Positions 15,702 through 24,102 of a DNA stretch of 64,000 bases are shown here, one piece after another. Made by a program: the position numbers and the translations under genes. Origin of the DNA: an uncultured Blautia sp. (GTDB lineage: Bacteria; Bacillota; Clostridia; Lachnospirales; Lachnospiraceae). Location: contig UQHF01000019.1 of the NCBI GenBank assembly GCA_900540785.1, positions 1 through 64,000 on the forward strand, written 5' to 3'. The number at the start of each line of letters is the position of its first letter. The first letter of the stretch is position 1. Under the pieces are notes generated by a model that did no database searches, was not told the DNA's origin, and worked only from the letters and a program-made list of their open reading frames with translations.

Positions 15702-16382
15702 CTAATCCGGTCTTTTGAATTCTTTTACCTCACATACTGTTAAAACCCCGTCTTTTACACAAAATCTGATGTCCTGATCTCCAAAAGGCATTCCGTAAAT
15801 CCGCTCCGGGTCGTTCTGGTATCCCGGTCTTGGATCCTCTTTTAAAACGGCAAGCACTGCCTCTCTTTTTTCCTGTGGAATTTTAAGAAGCAGTTCTTCT
15901 GAAATTTCCACAACCAGGCTGTGTTCCTTTGTCTCTTTTGTAAAGCCTCCCTCTGCATCTATATGACAATCTGTCTCGATATATGGCTTAATATCATAGA
16001 CAGGCGTTCCGTCCATAAGATCTGCCCCTGAAATATGCAGAATCGGACCGAGCTCCTGGTTCATTTCAATTTTTTCAAGTTTTACACTGGAAAGCCCGAT
16101 GGGATTGGGACGAAAGGGGGATCGTGTGGCAAACACGCCTTTTCGCACATTTCCTCCAAGCCTCGGCGGACGCACAGTAGGTGACCACCCCTTATCTGCT
16201 GCCTCTGAAAATTCCCACAGAAGCCAGATGTGGCTGAATTCTTCCAGCCCCCGGAATGCATCGGGATTTCGATACTCGGGTTCCATGATCACCATAGCTT
16301 TCAGTTTCTCCACTCTTCCGCTCTGCCTGGGAATCCCGAATTTTACAGGAAAATCACTTTTTACACGGGCAATTATTTTCAT
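15702..16382 (-). CDS. trmO: tRNA (N6-threonylcarbamoyladenosine-37) N6-methyltransferase TrmO
   Basis: SAM-dependent enzyme of the TrmO (YaeB/TsaA, UPF0066) family, which adds a methyl group to t6A37 of threonine tRNAs. The 226 residues hold the beta-barrel domain with FGIPRQSGRVEKLKAMVIM, the signature RLGGNVRKGVFATRSPFRPN and PIGLSSVKLEKIE, then the extra C-terminal domain seen in long members (YGMPFGDQDIRFCVKDG). Two threonine tRNA genes lie in this window, though not adjacent. Ribosome site GAGGAG. Confidence 0.92.
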   Translation of the reverse strand: MKIIARVKSDFPVKFGIPRQSGRVEKLKAMVIMEPEYRNPDAFRGLEEFSHIWLLWEFSEAADKGWSPTVRPPRLGGNVRKGVFATRSPFRPNPIGLSSVKLEKIEMNQELGPILHISGADLMDGTPVYDIKPYIETDCHIDAEGGFTKETKEHSLVVEISEELLLKIPQEKREAVLAVLKEDPRPGYQNDPERIYGMPFGDQDIRFCVKDGVLTVCEVKEFKRPD

Positions 16383-16471
16383 AGCCGCTGTCTCCTCTTC
16401 ACTTTTTTATATACTTTTTCCATAAATCATGGTATGATTATAGCACGTTATTGTTCTAAAGGAGAAAAAAT

Positions 16472-17854
16472 ATGTTAGAGCTGATAAAAAATATCAACAG
16501 TGCAGTGAACAATTTTATCTGGGGTGTTCCTGCCATGATCTGTATTATCGGCGTTGGTCTTTATTTAAGTATCGGCACACGCTTTATTCAGATTCGAAAA
16601 TTTCCCTATGCAATTAAAACAACCATTGGAAGGATCTTCAGCAAAAAAGATTCCTCAGACGGCACCATGACGCCATTCCAGGCAGTCTGCACTGCCCTTG
16701 CCGCAACGGTGGGCACCGGAAATATTGCCGGCGTTGCAGGAGCCATTGCTATCGGAGGACCGGGCGCTGTATTCTGGATGTGGATTTCTGCCTTTCTTGG
16801 AATGTGTACGAAATTTTCGGAAGTTACCCTTGCTGTCCATTTCCGTGAAAGAAATGCCCACGGTGATTACGTAGGCGGTCCTATGTACTACATAAAAAAC
16901 GGACTTTCCAAAAACTGGCACTGGCTGGCTGTTCTCTTTTCCGTTTTCGGCATTCTCACTGTTTTCGGAACAGGAAACGCCACACAGGTCAATACTATTA
17001 CAACTGCCATTAATACCGCACTTTTAAATTTCAACCTGATTTCTCCAGACTCCGTAAAAACAGTAAATCTGGTACTTGGAATTGCCATTGCGGTAATCGT
17101 AGGACTTGTCCTCTTAGGAGGTGTGAAACGAATCGGAAGAGTGACTGAAAAACTTGTTCCTTTTATGGCTGTCCTTTACATCGGCCTTTCCCTTGGCGTT
17201 GTCTTTTTAAATATTGAAAATGTTCCTTCTGTATTTGCCTCCATTATTCACGGCGCCTTCAATCCCTCCGCAGTAACCGGCGGCATTGTGGGAAGTTTCT
17301 TCCTCAGTATGAAAAAAGGTGTATCGAGAGGTATTTTTTCAAATGAAGCAGGTCTTGGTACCGGCTCTATCGCCCATGCCTGCGCAGATACAAACGAACC
17401 GGTAAAACAGGGACTTTTCGGTATCTTTGAAGTATTTGCAGATACCATTGTGATCTGTACTCTGACTGCTCTTGTAATTCTTGTAAGCGGCGTTTCTGTT
17501 CCGTACGGAGCAGACGCAGGCGCAGAACTTACCATATCCGGCTTTACTGCCACTTACGGAAACTGGGTATCCATCTTCACAGCAATAGCGATGTGCTGCT
17601 TTGCCTTCTCCACGATTATCGGCTGGGGACTTTACGGGGCAAGATGTATTGAATTTCTATTCTCTGTGAAAGTAATCCGTCCGTTTATGATCGTTTATTC
17701 TCTTGTTGCCATTCTTGGTGCAACTATGGATCTTGGACTTCTCTGGAGTATTGCAGAGACCTTTAACGGGCTTATGTCTATTCCAAACCTGATTGCCCTG
17801 TTCCTTCTGTCCGGAACGGTCGTAAAACTTGTAAAAGAATATTTTAAGAAATAA
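16472..17854 (+). CDS. Alanine/amino-acid:cation symporter, AGCS family
   Basis: Inner-membrane carrier that imports alanine or glycine with Na+ or H+. The 460 residues hold about ten hydrophobic segments and the family motifs: FIQIRKFPYAIKTTIGRIF after the first helix, TALAATVGTGNIAGVAGAI with conserved asparagine and glycines, GGPGAVFWMWISAFLGM, and SNEAGLGTGSIAHA. AGGAG lies seven bases before the start. Stand-alone plus-strand gene ending in a bidirectional terminator. The precise substrate cannot be read from sequence. Confidence 0.93.
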   Translation: MLELIKNINSAVNNFIWGVPAMICIIGVGLYLSIGTRFIQIRKFPYAIKTTIGRIFSKKDSSDGTMTPFQAVCTALAATVGTGNIAGVAGAIAIGGPGAVFWMWISAFLGMCTKFSEVTLAVHFRERNAHGDYVGGPMYYIKNGLSKNWHWLAVLFSVFGILTVFGTGNATQVNTITTAINTALLNFNLISPDSVKTVNLVLGIAIAVIVGLVLLGGVKRIGRVTEKLVPFMAVLYIGLSLGVVFLNIENVPSVFASIIHGAFNPSAVTGGIVGSFFLSMKKGVSRGIFSNEAGLGTGSIAHACADTNEPVKQGLFGIFEVFADTIVICTLTALVILVSGVSVPYGADAGAELTISGFTATYGNWVSIFTAIAMCCFAFSTIIGWGLYGARCIEFLFSVKVIRPFMIVYSLVAILGATMDLGLLWSIAETFNGLMSIPNLIALFLLSGTVVKLVKEYFKK

Positions 17855-17856
17855 CA

Positions 17857-17903
17857 GAAAAAGAAGAATCCTTCCGTTATCCAGAAGTGATTCTTCTTTT
17901 TTA
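17857..17903. terminator. Bidirectional intrinsic terminator
   Basis: Stem AAGAAGAATC/GATTCTTCTT with A-rich 5' and T-rich 3' flanks, between the symporter gene and the converging suf operon end. It can serve both strands. Confidence 0.8.
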
Positions 17904-17911
17904 TTTATACT

Positions 17912-18244
17912 TTATTCTGCGTCTTTTCTTAAAATCTCTTTCGGAGGCTCGATTTCACTGGCAATCGTATGCTCTGTAAGTTCTGACAGCAGCCTGATTT
18001 TTTTATTGATCAGGGGGCGCATACAGTTTGGCACATGCTCCTGATGGGCTCTGTGGATTGCCACACACTCTTTGCAGTTTCCATGATAACGACAGGCTTT
18101 TTTGCAGGGACAGTGATCTTTTTCCTTATATTCCTCTCGAAACTCTGCTGCAAATTCTTCCTGGAGGCGAAGTCCCTCCTGTCTGTTCCCTTTGTGAAAC
18201 TGTTCCATTGCTTCTTTTTCTTTGGAATTGCCCTCAATTATCAT
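17912..18244 (-). CDS. Small Cys/His-rich protein, last gene of the suf operon
   Basis: Unrecognised protein of 110 residues. The N-terminal half is charged and helical (EKEAMEQFHKGNRQEGLRL). Residues 50-75 hold a compact cysteine cluster: CPCKKACRYHGNCKEC followed by VAIHRAHQEHVPNCMR, suggesting zinc or Fe-S binding. The start was placed 19 codons inside the longest frame because AGGAGGAG lies eight bases before it. It is 25 bases downstream of a membrane-protein gene that follows sufB, so it may take part in cluster assembly or metal handling. That is inference from position and cysteines. Confidence 0.75.
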   Translation of the reverse strand: MIIEGNSKEKEAMEQFHKGNRQEGLRLQEEFAAEFREEYKEKDHCPCKKACRYHGNCKECVAIHRAHQEHVPNCMRPLINKKIRLLSELTEHTIASEIEPPKEILRKDAE

Positions 18245-18269
18245 TGGCTGTTCTCCTCCTATGTATTTT

Positions 18270-19031
18270 TTACTCAAGAGATAAAATCCATTTGGCTGCA
18301 TTTTCCTGATTCAGAGAATTTTTCAGCACACATACGTAAGCTTCATCATATACAAGACCGTAATCCTCTATAAACTCTTTGTCTGTGATGATCACGCAGT
18401 CTCCGTTTTCATACCCGGCAAATTTTTTATAATCCTCTCCCAGAACAGTTCCCATATTTTCCAGAATGCCCTTCCTGCTTTCTGTCTTGTACATGGACTC
18501 CGGCATGATCATAACATCAAGAGCACCTGCCTGCATCTGTGTCATAAAAGCCATCTGAGAGCGGTACTCAAAATCTTTTCCTTCCTGATCGGTAGCAAAA
18601 TTATTAAGAATGGAAACAGAATCATACTTTCCTTCTTTTCCGATTGTTTCTCGGATTTCTTCCTGTCTTTCTGTAAAATCCTGCGTCATGGTATTTACAG
18701 CTACTATGGAAAGCACATTTTCTATCTTCGCGTGCTCATACCAGCGGTAGCCGCCGACTGCCGCAACGATCAAGCCGATGATCAGAATGGGAACCCACTT
18801 ATAATACATAAAAAAGTATTCCATTCTTTTCTTGAATCCCATTCCCTGTATCTTCTCTTTTTCCAGAAGGCGCTTTTCCTTTGCTGTCATATCCACAAGA
18901 CTTTTCTTATGTTCCTTCTTCTCTTCTTTGCGCTCTTCCTCATTCAGATACATTCTGGCAATACTGTTCTGCGGCACTGCATTTTTTTCTTTTTCCTCTT
19001 CCCCCGTTTTTTTCTGCTTTTCCTCTGCCAT
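18270..19031 (-). CDS. Membrane-anchored protein of unknown function in the suf operon
   Basis: Not recognised. The 253-residue protein begins with about 65 highly charged residues (many E and K, likely disordered or coiled coil), then a basic-aromatic stretch FKKRMEYFFMYYKW and a single transmembrane segment VPILIIGLIVAAVGGY at about 80-96. The remaining 155 residues should lie outside and contain SILNNFATDQEGKDFEYRSQ and LDVMIMPESMYKTES. It starts nine bases after sufB with a good AGGAG site and precedes the Cys-rich gene. Nothing in it shows a catalytic motif. Confidence 0.75.
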   Translation of the reverse strand: MAEEKQKKTGEEEKEKNAVPQNSIARMYLNEEERKEEKKEHKKSLVDMTAKEKRLLEKEKIQGMGFKKRMEYFFMYYKWVPILIIGLIVAAVGGYRWYEHAKIENVLSIVAVNTMTQDFTERQEEIRETIGKEGKYDSVSILNNFATDQEGKDFEYRSQMAFMTQMQAGALDVMIMPESMYKTESRKGILENMGTVLGEDYKKFAGYENGDCVIITDKEFIEDYGLVYDEAYVCVLKNSLNQENAAKWILSLE

Positions 19032-19040
19032 ATGTTTCTC

Positions 19041-19958
19041 CTACTTTAAAAATCCGCTGATGATCTGTTCTTCTGCCTCTGCCTCTGTAAGACCGAGTGT
19101 CATAAGCTTGATCAGCTGCTCTCCTGCTATTTTTCCGATAGCAGCTTCATGGATCAGGGCAGCATCTACATGATTCGCAGAAAGCTCCGGTATCGCGCTT
19201 ATTTTGGCATCGTCCATAATGATCGCGTCACACTCCGTATGTCCGTTACATCTGTTATTTCCGCAGATGTGAGATTCAAACAACTGGTAAGAATCATCTC
19301 TTGCAACAGAACGGGACACTACGTTTGCAGAACAGTCCTCCCCGTCAAGCTGCACATCAAAATGGCTCTCTGCTTTCTGTGTTCCGTGAGTCATAAGGCG
19401 CTCCATTACTACGAGCTTTGCTCCGTCCTTTAAATGCGCCTTGTTTCCCCTGTTCGTAGAATCTACGCCGCGGATCTGAGCAGTATCCATCTCCATAAAA
19501 CTGTCCTCATCGAGATAGATTTCTGTCACAGGGTTCATGATTCGCTCCCCTTTTCCATCGCCGCTTCCATAATGCTTTTCTACATATTTAATATGTGCAT
19601 TTTTCTCTACAAAAAAACGATGGATTCCATCATGGCGGCTCGCCGCATCTCCGCTGTTATGGATTCCACATCCTGCTATAATGGTAACGTCTGCACCCTC
19701 TCCGATATAAAAATCGTTGTATACAACCTCCTCAAGACCGGACTGGCTTAAAATAACGGGAATATGCACACTCTCATGCTTTGTTCCCGGTTTAATGTGG
19801 ATTTCTATTCCGCTTTTATCTTCCTTTGTGACAATCTGAATGTTTTCTGTGCAGCCTCTTTCCACACTCGCCCCATTTGCTCTTATGTTATATGCTCCTG
19901 CCGGAATTTCATGCAGCCCGGATACTGCCTCCAGTAAATCTTTCTGTATTGTGTCCAT
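19041..19958 (-). CDS. sufB: SufB/SufD-family Fe-S cluster scaffold protein
   Basis: Beta-helix scaffold subunit that works with the SufC ATPase to build iron-sulfur clusters. At 305 residues it is much shorter than proteobacterial SufB (about 470-490). The core is clear: IHNSGDAASRHDGIHRFFV, AHIKYVEKHYGSGDGKG, a long run of parallel beta strands, and the C-terminal KISAIPELSANHVDAALIHE followed by AAIGKIAGEQLIKLMTLGLT, where the conserved glutamate and histidine lie. It sits ten bases after sufC. With no sufD, sufS or sufU here, the pair resembles the minimal two-gene Suf type of anaerobes. Confidence 0.9.
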   Translation of the reverse strand: MDTIQKDLLEAVSGLHEIPAGAYNIRANGASVERGCTENIQIVTKEDKSGIEIHIKPGTKHESVHIPVILSQSGLEEVVYNDFYIGEGADVTIIAGCGIHNSGDAASRHDGIHRFFVEKNAHIKYVEKHYGSGDGKGERIMNPVTEIYLDEDSFMEMDTAQIRGVDSTNRGNKAHLKDGAKLVVMERLMTHGTQKAESHFDVQLDGEDCSANVVSRSVARDDSYQLFESHICGNNRCNGHTECDAIIMDDAKISAIPELSANHVDAALIHEAAIGKIAGEQLIKLMTLGLTEAEAEEQIISGFLK

Positions 19959-19968
19959 CCTGCTCCTC

Positions 19969-20718
19969 CTATTTCTCCCCGGTTAATTTTTTACAGCCCA
20001 TTGCCGCTGCGTTTGCAGTTCCAAGAAGTTTTGGCATCATTTCTTCCTTTGTACCTTTTTCTCTCAGCTCTCCGTCTGCAATTAAAAGGATTTCATCTGC
20101 AATGTCAAGAATGCGCTCCTGGTGAGAGATAATTAAAATAGAGCCATGAAGCTGGCTGTGCATTTCTTCAAACACCTGAATCAGGTTCTGGAAACTCCAC
20201 AGATCAATTCCTGCCTCCGGTTCATCAAAAACAGAGACTCTTGTTTTTCTTGCCATGATCGTGGCAATCTCAATTCGTTTGATTTCTCCTCCTGAAAGGC
20301 TTCCGTTTACTTCTCTCTTTATATAATCCTTTGCACAGAGCCCTACCTTTGAAAGGTACTGACAGGCATCTGCCACGGAAATATCTTTTCCTGCTGCAAG
20401 GCGGATCAGATCAAAAACTGTCACTCCCTTAAAGCGGACCGGCTGCTGGAACGCATAGCTGATTCCAAGCTTCGCCCTGTCTGTAATACTCATATCTGTA
20501 ATATCCTGTCCGTCCCAGAGAATCTGGCCTGAGGTTGGCTTCTCAATACCTGCAATAATTTTTGCAAGGGTGGATTTTCCTCCTCCGTTTGGCCCTGTGA
20601 TAACTACAAATTTATTATCCTCCAGTGTCATACTTACATCTTTTAAGATTCCCTTTTCCTTCTGATTCCTGGACCTCTCGTCCGGAACCTGAAAAGAAAT
20701 ATTCCTTAATTCCAGCAT
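19969..20718 (-). CDS. sufC: SufC Fe-S cluster assembly ATPase
   Basis: ABC-type ATPase that powers the SufB scaffold in the cytoplasm. The 249 residues hold Walker A GPNGGGKSTLAKIIAG near residue 43, the Q-loop in YAFQQPVRFKGVTVFDLI, signature LSGGEIKRIEIATIMAR, Walker B VSVFDEPEAGIDLWSF and the switch histidine in ILIISHQERIL. The LSGGE signature and FDEPEAGID box are typical of SufC rather than transporters. It is first in the operon sufC-sufB-membrane protein-Cys-rich protein, with GGAGG upstream of the start. Confidence 0.95.
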   Translation of the reverse strand: MLELRNISFQVPDERSRNQKEKGILKDVSMTLEDNKFVVITGPNGGGKSTLAKIIAGIEKPTSGQILWDGQDITDMSITDRAKLGISYAFQQPVRFKGVTVFDLIRLAAGKDISVADACQYLSKVGLCAKDYIKREVNGSLSGGEIKRIEIATIMARKTRVSVFDEPEAGIDLWSFQNLIQVFEEMHSQLHGSILIISHQERILDIADEILLIADGELREKGTKEEMMPKLLGTANAAAMGCKKLTGEK

Positions 20719-20755
20719 GATGTAACCTCCATCTATTGTATACTCATTGAATCAT

Positions 20756-20791
20756 AATGCAGGAATCGCCTGCTCCGGCAATCCCTGCATT
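20756..20791 (-). terminator. Long hairpin after the acyltransferase gene
   Basis: Arms AATGCAGG and CCTGCATT enclose a further stem (ATTGCC/GGCGAT), giving a near-continuous stem of about 15 pairs. It starts one base after the acyltransferase stop. On the minus strand no U run follows, so it may be a weak terminator or an RNA-stability or control element in the leader of sufC. Confidence 0.5.
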
Positions 20792-20792
20792 A

Positions 20793-21833
20793 TCATAGCA
20801 CATTTTTCCTTTTATGAACAGGGGATTGCCCCTGTTTTTCTGTGTAAAACCTGTGAACGCTCTTTCCTTGCACTCCTTTTATCAGTACTGCAAGAGCAGT
20901 TGTCAAAAACGCGGTAAGAAGAGGATACAGCCACAGATAAATGATATTCTCTTCGATTCCTGCAAAAACCGCCGCATCTTTTACAACATCTGCCACTGCC
21001 AGATGAAAAAGATAAATAAAAAAGGAATATTTGACGCCGATTTCCGCAAGAAAGGACGGCGCTTTTTCTCCTTCTTTTATAATTCCTAAAAAAAACAGAC
21101 TGAATGTGAGAATGACCGATCCTGCAAAAAGCTCCATCTGTCCCAGAAGGAAATATTCCCCTACAGAAAGAACGATCCCCAGGGCAATCCCCAGATATAT
21201 CATACTGTTTTTCAGATATTTTTTCAGAATTCCCTGCTTCCTGTGTACCCAATAGCCAGCCATAAAAAAGGGAAATCCTGTGTATAAATAATTTCGAAAT
21301 TCCATCACCCGGTATTCCATTCCCGTAAATACGGCTGCTTCTTCCATATAAAAATGCCGGAGCAGAAGAACAGGGATCAAAAATTCCGCCAGTTTTTGCA
21401 CACGAAGCTTTTCCACCGCAAAAAATAATACATAACAGTACAAAAGCGCCGGCAGAAACCAGAGATGCCACTTTATATCTGTCGTATTATTGTAGTATAA
21501 AAAATTCCTGATATTTTCTTTCGCAAAAAGTTCCTGAAACCATAAAACCGGCGATTTTCCTTCCAGTATGTGCAGCCCCCACTCCCACACAAGATAAAAT
21601 CCAAAAGAGGCAACACATAAGAAAAACGTATGTCTGATTTTTCCGGGAATGCGCGCTCCTGCATTTCCATCTTTTCTCCAGCAAAAATATCCTGAGATCA
21701 TAAAGAAAAAAGGAACTGCAAATCTCGCAGCCGCATTAAAAATCTCCCCTGTCACTCCCGGAAAGTGAAGATGAAGAAAGACTACCATATAGGCTGCCAC
21801 TGCTTTTTCTGCATCTAACACGTGATTTCTCAT
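20793..21833 (-). CDS. Membrane acyltransferase, acyltransferase family 3
   Basis: Integral membrane enzyme of the Acyltransf_3 (OafA/NodX) family, which O-acylates sugars or lipids at the cell surface. The 346 residues contain about ten hydrophobic helices. Family marks are the N-terminal VVFLHLHFPG, with the catalytic-type histidine region, RFAVPFFFMISGYFCW, and a C-terminal FFIYLFHLAVADV helix. Substrate unknown. It is a single gene with no polysaccharide partner directly beside it, although the dTDP-rhamnose and capsule genes lie within a few kilobases. Confidence 0.85.
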   Translation of the reverse strand: MRNHVLDAEKAVAAYMVVFLHLHFPGVTGEIFNAAARFAVPFFFMISGYFCWRKDGNAGARIPGKIRHTFFLCVASFGFYLVWEWGLHILEGKSPVLWFQELFAKENIRNFLYYNNTTDIKWHLWFLPALLYCYVLFFAVEKLRVQKLAEFLIPVLLLRHFYMEEAAVFTGMEYRVMEFRNYLYTGFPFFMAGYWVHRKQGILKKYLKNSMIYLGIALGIVLSVGEYFLLGQMELFAGSVILTFSLFFLGIIKEGEKAPSFLAEIGVKYSFFIYLFHLAVADVVKDAAVFAGIEENIIYLWLYPLLTAFLTTALAVLIKGVQGKSVHRFYTEKQGQSPVHKRKNVL

Positions 21834-21899
21834 AAAATCCTGAAACTTCCTCCCTGTTTTTCAGGGTAGTATAGCAAAGGATTTTTTTCATGTCAATAT

Positions 21900-22649
21900 T
21901 CAGGACGCCTGAGGCTTTAACCAGGAACTGTCAAGGCGGGCAAGAAGCCGCGCATTATGATACGCCATTTTTAAAGTCAGACAGGTTCTCCCAAGATACC
22001 TGGAGCCATCTGCTGTTTTCATACATGCCAGTGCAAGATCCGGCTTTCCCGGACTTTGAAGGCAGATAGGGATCAAAAGCTGAATGCCGTGATTATAATA
22101 CTGAGGAATGGCAGTTTTATAATCCGCTTCCAACATACGTCTCGTCTGCTTTAACGCCCCGTCAAAAAGCTGTACTCTCATAGTGCTGTTCCTCACCCTC
22201 TCCGGCAGGCGTCCTGCATTTTCTTCTTCCCCAAATATATGCTCATACTGCGGCACTACAGGAATGGAAGTATCAAATACAAGATCGGACGGATCTTTTA
22301 CGTACTGGGCTTTTTCCGGAAGCTTTACGGATTTTATTTTCAGAAGATGGTACTCTGTATAAAAACCTTCCAGAAACCACTTCTGTCTCCCAGGTATGAG
22401 GTTTGGCACAAAATAAGCATAAATAGGCTGATAATAATAATTAAATAATCCTGTATTAAACACTGCGTATTTTTCTTCTTCCAGAATTTTTTTCTCCTCG
22501 TACAGTCTTCGAAAAGTCTGTTCCAGATACCCTTTCAATATTCCGTTATCCTCCGCGTCTCCAAAGCTCCATTTTTCCGGCGCCATTCTTGCAAGGCTCT
22601 GAATCTGACGATTATAATTTCCGCAATATGTGAAATCAAATAAATTCAT
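21900..22649 (-). CDS. DUF3825 domain protein
   Basis: The 249 residues match the DUF3825 family, of unknown biochemical role. Visible marks are NLFDFTYCGNYNRQIQSLA at the start, VFNTGLFNYYYQPIYAYF, RQKWFLEGFYTEYH, YYNHGIQLLIPICL and the C-terminal YLGRTCLTLKMAYHNARLLA with the terminal SSWL. The family is often fused to or near RNA-binding or restriction-like domains. Here the domain stands alone as a complete protein. Strong AGGAGG ribosome site. It diverges from the MerR gene. Confidence 0.8.
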   Translation of the reverse strand: MNLFDFTYCGNYNRQIQSLARMAPEKWSFGDAEDNGILKGYLEQTFRRLYEEKKILEEEKYAVFNTGLFNYYYQPIYAYFVPNLIPGRQKWFLEGFYTEYHLLKIKSVKLPEKAQYVKDPSDLVFDTSIPVVPQYEHIFGEEENAGRLPERVRNSTMRVQLFDGALKQTRRMLEADYKTAIPQYYNHGIQLLIPICLQSPGKPDLALACMKTADGSRYLGRTCLTLKMAYHNARLLARLDSSWLKPQAS

Positions 22650-22742
22650 GGGAAACCTCCTGTTTTCCGTATCTTTGAGACAAGTGTCCCTTCTATATTA
22701 TTGTATTGTTTTCTTCGCCGGAAAGAACCTTCGATTTCTCTG

Positions 22743-22771
22743 TTGCTTCTTCTTTCTGTTCCTTCTATAAT
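22743..22771 (+). promoter_or_regulatory. Sigma-A type promoter of the MerR-methyltransferase gene
   Basis: TTGCTT and TATAAT separated by 17 bases, about 35 bases before the start. It has ordinary spacing, unlike the promoter downstream of the gene. Confidence 0.6.
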
Positions 22772-22804
22772 AAAAGAAAGAATTTTTCAGAAACGGAGTT
22801 TTAT

Positions 22805-23986
22805 ATGAAAAAAGACGGTTATTATTCTTCCGGAGAATTTGCCAGAATGGCACACGTTACCCTGCGGACCATTCGCTATTATGACAAGCAGGATATTTTA
22901 AAACCCTCCTTTGTGACAGAGGCAGGCGCACGGTTTTATACAGATGAAGATTTTGCCCGGCTTCAGCAGATTCTTCTCCTGAAATATCTTGGCTTTTCTC
23001 TTGATGACATACGGGAAATGACGATTGACGATTCCGATTATCATTTTATGCTCAATTCCCTGAATATTCAGCTTAAACTTGTAAAAGATAAAATCGAGCA
23101 GATGCAGCTTGTGGAAAAAGCCATTGAAGATACTGCCAGTGCCATACAGACAGAGCACACCATTGACTGGAGCAATATGCTGAACCTGATCCATCTTACA
23201 AATATGGAAAAAAGCATGAAAAACCAGTATCAGAATGCTTCCAATATCTCCGCAAGGATCAGTCTTCACAGCCTGTATTCCCAAAATAAGGAGGGATGGT
23301 TTCCCTGGATTTACAGGCAGTGCAATATCAGACCTTCCATGAAAATCCTGGAAGTGGGCTGCGGAGACGGCGCATTGTGGACAGAAAATCTCACCCGGCT
23401 TCCGGAAAAAATTTCCGTGACGCTTTCCGACATATCGGAGGGAATGCTCCGCGATGCCAGAAGAGCAGCCGGCGCTTCTGACAGGCGTTTTTCCTACCGG
23501 AGATTTGACTGTGCGAAAATTCCTTTTGAAACTGCCTCCTTCGACCTTGTGATTGCCAATCATGTACTTTTTTACTGTGAAAATCTCCCTTCTGTATGCA
23601 GAGAAATTAAGAGGGTGCTAAAGCCCGGAGGCTGTTTTATCTGCAGCACCTACGGTCAAAAACATATGCAGGAGGTCAGCAGCCTTGTCCAGAGCTTCGA
23701 CGAACGGATCGTCTTATCTGCGGATAAATTATACGAAAAATTCGGCAGGGAAAACGGAGCGGAAATCCTCTCCCCTTTCTTTTCAGACGTAAGCTGGATT
23801 TCTTACGAGGATTCTCTTTTTATTCCCGAGGCAGAACCGCTGATTTCCTATATTCTCTCCTGCCACGGAAACCAGAATCAGTATATTCTGGAACATTATA
23901 AGGAATTTCGCTCTTTTGTCTCTAAAAAAACAAAAAACGGCTTTTCTGTGACAAAGGATGCCGGCATTTTTGTTTGTGCAAATTAA
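22805..23986 (+). CDS. MerR-family regulator fused to a class I SAM methyltransferase
   Basis: Two-domain protein of 393 residues. Residues 5-75 are the MerR winged helix (YYSSGEFARMAHVTLRTIRY, then LQQILLLKYLGFSLDDIREM), followed by a dimerising coiled coil to about 115. Residues 178-330 form a Rossmann-type methyltransferase: motif I ILEVGCGDGALW (181-192), VTLSDISEGMLRDARR, the acidic FDLVIANHVLFYCENL and LKPGGCFICSTY. The start was set at MKKDGYYSSG, which GGAG precedes. A sensor role for the methyltransferase domain is inference. A MerR-type promoter lies just downstream and leads into rfbA. Confidence 0.88.
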   Translation: MKKDGYYSSGEFARMAHVTLRTIRYYDKQDILKPSFVTEAGARFYTDEDFARLQQILLLKYLGFSLDDIREMTIDDSDYHFMLNSLNIQLKLVKDKIEQMQLVEKAIEDTASAIQTEHTIDWSNMLNLIHLTNMEKSMKNQYQNASNISARISLHSLYSQNKEGWFPWIYRQCNIRPSMKILEVGCGDGALWTENLTRLPEKISVTLSDISEGMLRDARRAAGASDRRFSYRRFDCAKIPFETASFDLVIANHVLFYCENLPSVCREIKRVLKPGGCFICSTYGQKHMQEVSSLVQSFDERIVLSADKLYEKFGRENGAEILSPFFSDVSWISYEDSLFIPEAEPLISYILSCHGNQNQYILEHYKEFRSFVSKKTKNGFSVTKDAGIFVCAN

Positions 23987-24015
23987 ACAAATTTTACAAA
24001 TTTATTAAAAAATGC

Positions 24016-24046
24016 TTGAAGGTAACCTAAGGTTACCTTTTATAAT
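24016..24046 (+). promoter_or_regulatory. MerR-type promoter and operator before rfbA
   Basis: TTGAAG (24016-24021) and TATAAT (24041-24046) are separated by 19 bases, too long for plain sigma-A but typical of MerR-activated promoters. A perfect dyad with 10-base arms around one centre base, AAGGTAACCT/AGGTTACCTT (24019-24039), begins inside the -35 hexamer and fills the spacer. The MerR gene ends 30 bases upstream and rfbA starts about 57 bases downstream of the -10. Confidence 0.8.
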
Positions 24047-24102
24047 ACAATTACAACATAAGGAATCGCAGAAAGACAAATATGATTGTGAAAGGAGTTA
24101 TT

